DNA of 26,384 nucleotides from an uncultured Bacteroidales bacterium (GTDB taxonomy: Bacteria > Bacteroidota > Bacteroidia > Bacteroidales > UBA932). The translations under genes and the position numbers were made by a program. Location: NCBI GenBank assembly GCA_946617545.1, contig CAMOKK010000002.1, positions 1-26,384 on the forward strand, given 5' to 3'. Shown piece by piece: positions 21,943 through 26,384 of this stretch; position 1 is the first letter of the stretch; the number at the start of each line of letters is the position of its first letter. The notes below the pieces were generated by a model. The model saw nothing but the letters and a program-made list of their open reading frames with translations. It made no database searches and was not told where the DNA came from.

Positions 21943-23825
21943 CCTCTGTTCAGTTCTTCCTGAACAAAGTTCGCCACCTCTTGACGGATGCGCCTGTAGT
22001 TCTGCTCTACCAGAAGGCGCATCTGAACCTCTGAGAGGTCAATGAGTTTGGGGACGTGTGAATTGTTTCTGGGAGGTTCACCGGCATCAATCTCACCGCA
22101 GAAGACTTTCGGATGAATCTTCTGCTTGTAAGTATCGGCCACATAGCCGCAGAAGGAGCCCTGTGAGAGGGCTTCTATCTTATCCGGAGGGAGCACATCC
22201 TTGAGCTGGTAGGAAATGGTGAGGTGCTCGGATGTGTCTCCTTGCTGCAAGGAACGGCTTTCCTTCTCCACCTTGCCGAAGGACTTGCTTAAGTTCTCGG
22301 CCGTTTCCCCCTTGACGGATCCGGCGAAGACATTTCCCACCGTGTTGAAAATGACGTTGGATTCCTTTGTGTCGTAGTCCCGCACCAGCTGGCTTTTGTC
22401 CTGGGCGCCCAGGACGACGGCGATTTTGTTGCTTCGGCCGGTGTCGATAAGATTGTCAAGGCCTTTGAGATAGATGGTAGGAAGTTCGTCGATGAGAATG
22501 CCGCTGTGCATCTTTCCGGGCACGTTCACCTGTTTGAAGAGCTGAGACATCATAAGGGCCAGCGTTGTTCCGTAGATGCTCTGACGGCGGGGGTTGTTGG
22601 CTATGCAGACAATTTTGGGCTCTTCGGGATTGTTGATGTCCAGGGAGAAATCGTCCCCCGAGAGAATCCAATAAAGGGTTTTGGAGGAAAAACGGTTCAG
22701 CGGGACACGGGCCGATGCAATCTGCCCCTGCAGCTGCTCGAAGGCTTTGTCCTTCATGGCATCCATGAAGGTGTTTCGCTTCACTTCCAGCTCATCGTAG
22801 CGCGTGAGGATGTCAAAGACATCGCGGTAGTCCTGCCCCATGAGTTCAATCAGATGCGGGAAAGTGCAGTACTTCCCTTTCTTGTAAATCTTAAGGAACC
22901 AGATTAGCAGGTCTACGTAACACCGGGCACTGAGGGTGAAGAAGTCACTGTTTTTCTCCTCTCCCCGGTTGGCGTTCTTCAGGATGAGCTCAGCTATTTC
23001 CGTGGAGTCAATCGGGTCTTCCAGATAACGCGGGTGGATGGGATTGAAGCGGTGGGAATGCAGCGGATCATCGAAGTTTACTACATACATTTTCGGCTTT
23101 ACCTCGTAACAGTCGTAGTTGTCCAGCAACTCATTCAGGACTAACTCGGTAAGATCCGGCGCCTTGTAGTCGTATACACAGAGGGAATACGCTTTCTGGA
23201 TCATGCCACGGATATAGGGCCCGTAGATACTTTTCGTCTTGCCGGAGCCGGGCGTCCCCAGGACCATCGTTCCCCGCTGTGGGGAGACTACATTGATATA
23301 CCCCTTATGAAGATGCCCTTTGTACTGGTAGGTCATGGGAATATTGATGCTGTCCTGGTTCTCTATGAGCTTTTCGCACTGTGGAAAGGTATCCCAATAA
23401 TCCGGCAGGTTTCCGTCAAAGCTCCGGTACAATCGGCCCAGAGCGATGGCCCCGAACAGATACAGCAGGTATCCGGCCAGCATGGCTATGACGAACACCA
23501 CGCCTGGAGGCATCAGGCAGGAGCCGAAGAAAAGCGCCAGGCCGCTTCCTATCAGACCCGCGATAGCTTTCCAGTCCGTGTGTTTGGAATTGCCGCTTCT
23601 TACCAGCGCAAAAAGAGAGGCAAAGAGCAGGCACACCAGCCTTGGCGGAATCCGGGCGTCCATTGTACCGGACAGATAGAAGTTCCGGATAATCCGGTCT
23701 GTAAGCCAGTTGCTCAGGCCCATCGCCACCCACATGGGATAGGCGTAATAGTAGATTATAAAGATGAGTATTCCCCCTGAAAGGAGGAAGAACATCGTGT
23801 ATGTAGGCTTTGTTTCTTTTTCCAT
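21939..23825 (-). CDS. mobC: VirD4/TraG-type coupling protein (MobC of CTnDOT-like elements)
   Basis: A 628-residue inner-membrane ATPase that links the relaxase-DNA complex to the type IV secretion channel. About four N-terminal transmembrane segments (roughly 10-30, 60-78, 86-104, 107-130) precede the ATPase domain with Walker A GTPGSGKT (190-197) and Walker B GILIDELPT (442-450). A later RPRRQ-like motif (NNPRRQSIYGTTLALM) and GAQDKSQLVRDY are typical of the TraG/VirD4 family. It is the last gene of the mob operon, 6 nt after the relaxase. A full-length coupling protein means the element can at least use, and probably encodes, a conjugation machinery. Confidence 0.93.
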   Translation of the reverse strand: MEKETKPTYTMFFLLSGGILIFIIYYYAYPMWVAMGLSNWLTDRIIRNFYLSGTMDARIPPRLVCLLFASLFALVRSGNSKHTDWKAIAGLIGSGLALFFGSCLMPPGVVFVIAMLAGYLLYLFGAIALGRLYRSFDGNLPDYWDTFPQCEKLIENQDSINIPMTYQYKGHLHKGYINVVSPQRGTMVLGTPGSGKTKSIYGPYIRGMIQKAYSLCVYDYKAPDLTELVLNELLDNYDCYEVKPKMYVVNFDDPLHSHRFNPIHPRYLEDPIDSTEIAELILKNANRGEEKNSDFFTLSARCYVDLLIWFLKIYKKGKYCTFPHLIELMGQDYRDVFDILTRYDELEVKRNTFMDAMKDKAFEQLQGQIASARVPLNRFSSKTLYWILSGDDFSLDINNPEEPKIVCIANNPRRQSIYGTTLALMMSQLFKQVNVPGKMHSGILIDELPTIYLKGLDNLIDTGRSNKIAVVLGAQDKSQLVRDYDTKESNVIFNTVGNVFAGSVKGETAENLSKSFGKVEKESRSLQQGDTSEHLTISYQLKDVLPPDKIEALSQGSFCGYVADTYKQKIHPKVFCGEIDAGEPPRNNSHVPKLIDLSEVQMRLLVEQNYRRIRQEVANFVQEELNRG

Positions 23826-23831
23826 ATCGGT

Positions 23832-25112
23832 CTATCTTCTTCCCGGCCCGATGCGCTTTTTGCGCGGGCCGTATCTGTCATCCTCGTGCTTGCGGCTTTT
23901 ATGGTATCCCAGCGCGTCCAGCACAGCCATGGCGGTTTCCCGAAGGACGGAGTCCTTCTCCGAAGGCGTCAGCCTTCCCTTTTCATCTTTTCCTTTTTCC
24001 CATACCTCGCTTCGAACCTTTTCCACAGCACTGACCGGAAGGCCTTTCAGGTCTCCGCTGAAGACGGTATGCTTGGCATGGTCGATATAGAAGACATTCT
24101 CCACATGACCGTCTTTCCCTTTGGAGACAATCATGGAGATGTTCTTCTTCATAAGCAGGGCGTTCACTTCACGCTTGTCTTTCCCATCCACCAGGGCCTT
24201 TGCCACAATGCGGACCATTCGCTCCTCTTCGGCCGATTTGTCAACGCTGCGGGCTTTCTCCATGTGATTGACGATAGCTTCAATGTTCGGCACCTCAAGA
24301 CGTTTTTCCGGGATAGGCTCCGTGCATCTTTTTCCCGTATGCAAATCGATACCGGCATAGGTAAGGTATATTTTCCTGACACTCTTTGGCAGATCCACCG
24401 CTACCCCGAAATGGCGCATTAACTTCTGATACTGCTCTATCGAGGTGAAGTGGTATTTCATGGCCTGTTTTACGATGTCCTCAATCTGTTTTTTGACATT
24501 CCCGTCCGATTTGTTGAAGCGCTGATAGATGACGCGCGGGTCCTCCACCAGTTCTGCATCTTCGGGCAGGAAATCCGGCGGCGGATTCTTTTCCAGCCAC
24601 TGATCAAAGGCCTCCATATCTTTATAGGGATCCGGGACATGCTCTGCCGGTTTTTTCTCTTTCCCGTTGCCGATGGTAAAGCCATATTTTTTCGCCAGTT
24701 TCTCCAGCAGTTTCTGGCAACGGATGTGTTCCTTGGAATCGTTGATCTTTTTCCCGTTTGCATCAACTCGTACGGAGACCACGTGATAGTGTTCCCGGTC
24801 GATGTCGTTGTGACGGAAAATGATGACAGGCTGGTCACCATAGCCCAGACCTGCCATCAATTCGCGGGTAAAAGCGACAATCTTTTCGTCCGTCATGTTA
24901 TCATTCTTCCCCGGATTGACAGACATGTGGAAAGACGGTTTGGTACAGCGTTTCCGGCCGTTTTCATAACGGATTAATGTGTCCAAAGGATTATTGGGGT
25001 CGTCGATTTTGTTCATGTAGAGTATCGTTGCGACCCCGTTTTCTACCTTGAACTCATTATAGTTGAAGGAGCGGGTAACACTCTCGGCCGGCGGGCTGAT
25101 TTTAACAACCAT
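23832..25112 (-). CDS. mobB: Relaxase / mobilization nuclease (MobB-like)
   Basis: A 426-residue relaxase that nicks oriT and pilots the single strand during transfer. The N-terminal nuclease domain shows a likely catalytic Tyr18 in RSFNYNEF and the metal-binding histidine triad in FRHNDIDREHYHVVSVRVD (His101, His108, His110). An upstream His62 (SFHMSVNPG) is also present. The pattern fits the MOBP/VirD2-type relaxase family used by Bacteroides conjugative elements. The C-terminal half is charged and helical (RKHEDDRYGPRKKRIGPGRR at the end) and probably contacts the coupling protein. It is followed by the coupling-protein gene and preceded by ssb. Confidence 0.93.
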   Translation of the reverse strand: MVVKISPPAESVTRSFNYNEFKVENGVATILYMNKIDDPNNPLDTLIRYENGRKRCTKPSFHMSVNPGKNDNMTDEKIVAFTRELMAGLGYGDQPVIIFRHNDIDREHYHVVSVRVDANGKKINDSKEHIRCQKLLEKLAKKYGFTIGNGKEKKPAEHVPDPYKDMEAFDQWLEKNPPPDFLPEDAELVEDPRVIYQRFNKSDGNVKKQIEDIVKQAMKYHFTSIEQYQKLMRHFGVAVDLPKSVRKIYLTYAGIDLHTGKRCTEPIPEKRLEVPNIEAIVNHMEKARSVDKSAEEERMVRIVAKALVDGKDKREVNALLMKKNISMIVSKGKDGHVENVFYIDHAKHTVFSGDLKGLPVSAVEKVRSEVWEKGKDEKGRLTPSEKDSVLRETAMAVLDALGYHKSRKHEDDRYGPRKKRIGPGRR

Positions 25113-25155
25113 GACACATAAGGGATGATAGATTGACGCTATACCTCTCCCGGAG

Positions 25156-25461
25156 TCAGTTCTCCTTGGGAACGGGAGCGAGGTCCAGATTCATTACCCA
25201 GACGTCCAGATTGACAAAAGTCTTGTCATCCTTGTTGACAACCGCCACTTTCAGGGAACCCATAACCGTCACGAACCGGCCTTTTTTGAGATATTCGGCC
25301 ACACCGGTTTTCTTCATCCTACAGGTATAGTACGTAGGCTTCTCTTCTTTGTCACGGCCATCGTTAACAGCCACATCGAAACGAATGAACTCGTTCCCCT
25401 CCTTGCCCGAAACAACCTCGCAGTCCTTGGCCAGGTTGCCGGAAATAATCACATTCTGCAT
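25156..25461 (-). CDS. ssb: Single-stranded DNA-binding protein of the mobile element
   Basis: A 101-residue OB-fold SSB: MQNVIISGNLAKDCEVV, RFDVAVNDGR, YYTCRMKKTGVAEYLKKGRFVTVMGSLKV. It should coat the transferred strand during conjugation. It is shorter than the housekeeping SSB, and its C-terminus ends in PVPKEN without the acidic DDIPF-type tip that recruits partner proteins. ATG 25461 is used; the frame extends two codons upstream to a TTG. It lies between the MobA-like gene (7 nt) and the relaxase gene (43 nt), so it is part of the mob operon rather than the host genome-maintenance set. Confidence 0.88.
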   Translation of the reverse strand: MQNVIISGNLAKDCEVVSGKEGNEFIRFDVAVNDGRDKEEKPTYYTCRMKKTGVAEYLKKGRFVTVMGSLKVAVVNKDDKTFVNLDVWVMNLDLAPVPKEN

Positions 25462-25468
25462 ACGCAAT

Positions 25469-25912
25469 TCATTTAGATGTTAAACTTGAGTTATCGCTGT
25501 CTCCGGATTCCGGAGAATCAGTTTCCATTACGCGGGCATACAACTCATTCACTACTTTTACCATGTCTTCCATCATGCGTTTCATCTCCAGGGTGTCCCG
25601 GTCTATATCTCGCCGGTTTACGATGAGATTTCCTTTCTTGTCATGGAGTTTTGACAGTGTATTGAGCGCCTTGACCCGCTGATTATAGTTCACGCCGATC
25701 TGACGTAACTCTGAACGCAGCATCGTTACCTGACGTGCTAAATTCGCATCAGTCCTGCTATAATTTCTGCGTTGAATACGGGTGGAAAACAGGATGTCAC
25801 GAATGTATATTGACATGGACCTGTAGCCCGACAATTCCATTTGAAGCTGTAACTTCTCAAACTCTTTTCCTGAAAATCGTATTCCAACAATACGGCTTCT
25901 AATCTCTCTCAT
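25469..25912 (-). CDS. mobA: Mobilization accessory protein MobA-like
   Basis: A 147-residue protein with a basic N-terminal DNA-binding region (RSRIVGIRFSGKEFEKLQLQMELSGYRSMSIYIRDILF) resembling the ribbon-helix-helix mobilization proteins that bind oriT and help the relaxase. The C-terminal half is helical, and the tail is rich in Ser, Asp and Glu. In CTnDOT-type elements a protein of this size heads the mob cluster. ATG 25912 is used; an in-frame TTG at 25924 is not needed. It is the first gene of the leftward operon (mobA, ssb, mobB, mobC) and borders the putative oriT region, which fits its role. Confidence 0.85.
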   Translation of the reverse strand: MREIRSRIVGIRFSGKEFEKLQLQMELSGYRSMSIYIRDILFSTRIQRRNYSRTDANLARQVTMLRSELRQIGVNYNQRVKALNTLSKLHDKKGNLIVNRRDIDRDTLEMKRMMEDMVKVVNELYARVMETDSPESGDSDNSSLTSK

Positions 25913-26164
25913 CGCGATCTTCAATCATTAAACAATCATCCCCTCAAGCCTCGGAACAAAGGCCCACGGCAGTGCAAGACGGCCCGTCAGGGACGGTGTT
26001 CGTTTAACGAACACACATCTTGCAATTTGAGCTAAGCCCAAATTCGCCATGGAATTCCAAAGAACTGGGGGCAAATGTAAGGATTCTTTTTCAAAAGTCC
26101 AAATTGTTGGTATTCCGTCTTGATAATTTGGACGATTGGAGAAAAGTTGCTATGTTTGCAGGCA
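25913..26164. other. Putative oriT and regulatory region between mobA and the rightward operon
   Basis: Non-coding region upstream of the mob operon. A 52-nt structure is framed by TGCAAGA (25973-25979) and TCTTGCA (26018-26024). It contains the near-perfect palindrome GTGTTCGTTTAACGAACAC (25996-26014, 9-bp arms around one base) and GACGGCCCGTC (25978-25988). A second inverted repeat, GTCCAAATT (26097-26105) and AATTTGGAC (26125-26133), lies further right. Placement next to mobA and the density of inverted repeats make this the best oriT candidate; the nick site is not identified. Confidence 0.55.
26127..26158 (+). promoter_or_regulatory. Promoter of the rightward (transfer) operon
   Basis: TTTG (26127-26130) and TATGTTTG (26151-26158) are separated by 20 nt, a full Bacteroidota promoter. 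The -33 element lies inside the right arm of the GTCCAAATT/AATTTGGAC inverted repeat, so a protein bound there would control it. Confidence 0.65.
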
Positions 26165-26350
26165 GACTGGCAGATTGGCAAACTTGTTGACTTGCTGACT
26201 TGTTGACCAGTTGATTTGTCGAGCCGTCTATTGGCAGATGGGCAGAAAGGTCTGCCGGCAGACGAGTTGATTTGCAGGACAGCAAAAATGCAGAGTTGCA
26301 GATGTGCAGAAATAGTGATTTGCAGAGGTGTCTGCAAGCAGAGATATTTA
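26161..26350. repeat. Low-complexity repeat leader rich in GCAGA and TTGA motifs
   Basis: About 190 nt between the promoter and the next start codon. Four tandem 8-mers, CTTGTTGA, CTTGCTGA, CTTGTTGA and CCAGTTGA, occupy 26183-26214. The motif GCAGA (with A, T, C or G variants after it) recurs about ten times. A 14-bp perfect palindrome, GTCTGCCGGCAGAC, sits at 26250-26263. Open frames across it are low complexity and not believable genes. Confidence 0.7.
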
Positions 26351-26377
26351 CTGATGAGAAATGATGGGAGGATTACT

Positions 26378-26384
26378 ATGGAAG
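26378..26384 (+). CDS. Start of a rightward gene cut by the window edge
   Basis: A start codon preceded by GGGAGGA (26366-26372) at 5-nt spacing. Only two codons (Met-Glu) and one base are in the window. In CTnDOT-like elements the first gene divergent from mobA is traA, a ParA-like protein; that identity is inference from position only. An in-frame ATG at 26354 is an alternative start. Confidence 0.4.

Noticed and set aside
26032..26337. Minus-strand frames in the repeat-rich leader
   Set aside because: Low-complexity translation (Ser, Gln, Lys repeats) derived from DNA repeats, running through a consensus promoter; not a credible gene.
26161..26350. Possible CRISPR array
   Set aside because: Repeat units are 5-8 nt, irregularly spaced and without uniform spacers; no cas genes nearby.

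Overview
The window is a Bacteroidales (Bacteroidota) chromosome segment of fairly high GC content. Three things point there. TAnnTTTG-type -7 promoter boxes, often with TTG about 20 nt upstream, precede several transcription units. The gene families are typical of the group: a DPP IV-type S9 peptidase, small membrane-anchored and SusD-free outer-membrane proteins, and a DUF4332-like helix-hairpin-helix protein. The mobile element on the right carries a CTnDOT-like mobilization module. I cannot name a genus from the sequence alone.

Positions 1-12.2 kb are housekeeping and metabolic genes. The 3' end of triosephosphate isomerase meets a minus-strand cluster across a shared bidirectional terminator. 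That cluster encodes an outer-membrane beta-barrel protein, a metallophosphoesterase lipoprotein, a small membrane protein and an S9 peptidase. A second minus-strand cluster follows: mnmA with a large internal insertion, an Uup-like ABC-F ATPase and lipoate-protein ligase. Divergent from mnmA is a plus-strand operon (amidinotransferase-fold hydrolase, carbamate kinase, ornithine carbamoyltransferase, cytidine deaminase). It looks like an arginine deiminase pathway built on a short, non-ArcA-like first enzyme.

Positions 12.1-18.9 kb begin with the SRP RNA gene on the minus strand. Next come a fucose-isomerase-fold gene translationally coupled to a Fur-family regulator, then a tightly overlapping minus-strand operon (hypothetical, LRR protein, RluA-type pseudouridine synthase, alpha/beta hydrolase, TcdA). 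A DUF4332-like protein, an HD-domain protein and tRNA-Asp(GTC) complete the chromosomal part.

From about 18.9 kb to the end lies the left part of an integrative and conjugative (or mobilizable) element sitting immediately downstream of tRNA-Asp. It carries a tyrosine integrase with an AT-hook-like tail, an excisionase-like HTH protein, a CHC2/toprim-like primase, a divergent HTH regulator, and a mob operon (MobA-like accessory protein, SSB, relaxase, VirD4-type coupling protein). A 440-nt non-coding region rich in inverted and direct repeats follows; it probably holds oriT and the promoter of a rightward operon that starts at the very edge of the window. The two regulatory intergenic regions of the element share a TCCAAAT/ATTTGGA half-site. 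The integrase leader contains tandem repeats plus a 12-bp inverted repeat that could hide the int ribosome-binding site. No antibiotic-resistance genes, CRISPR array or known defence system is visible.
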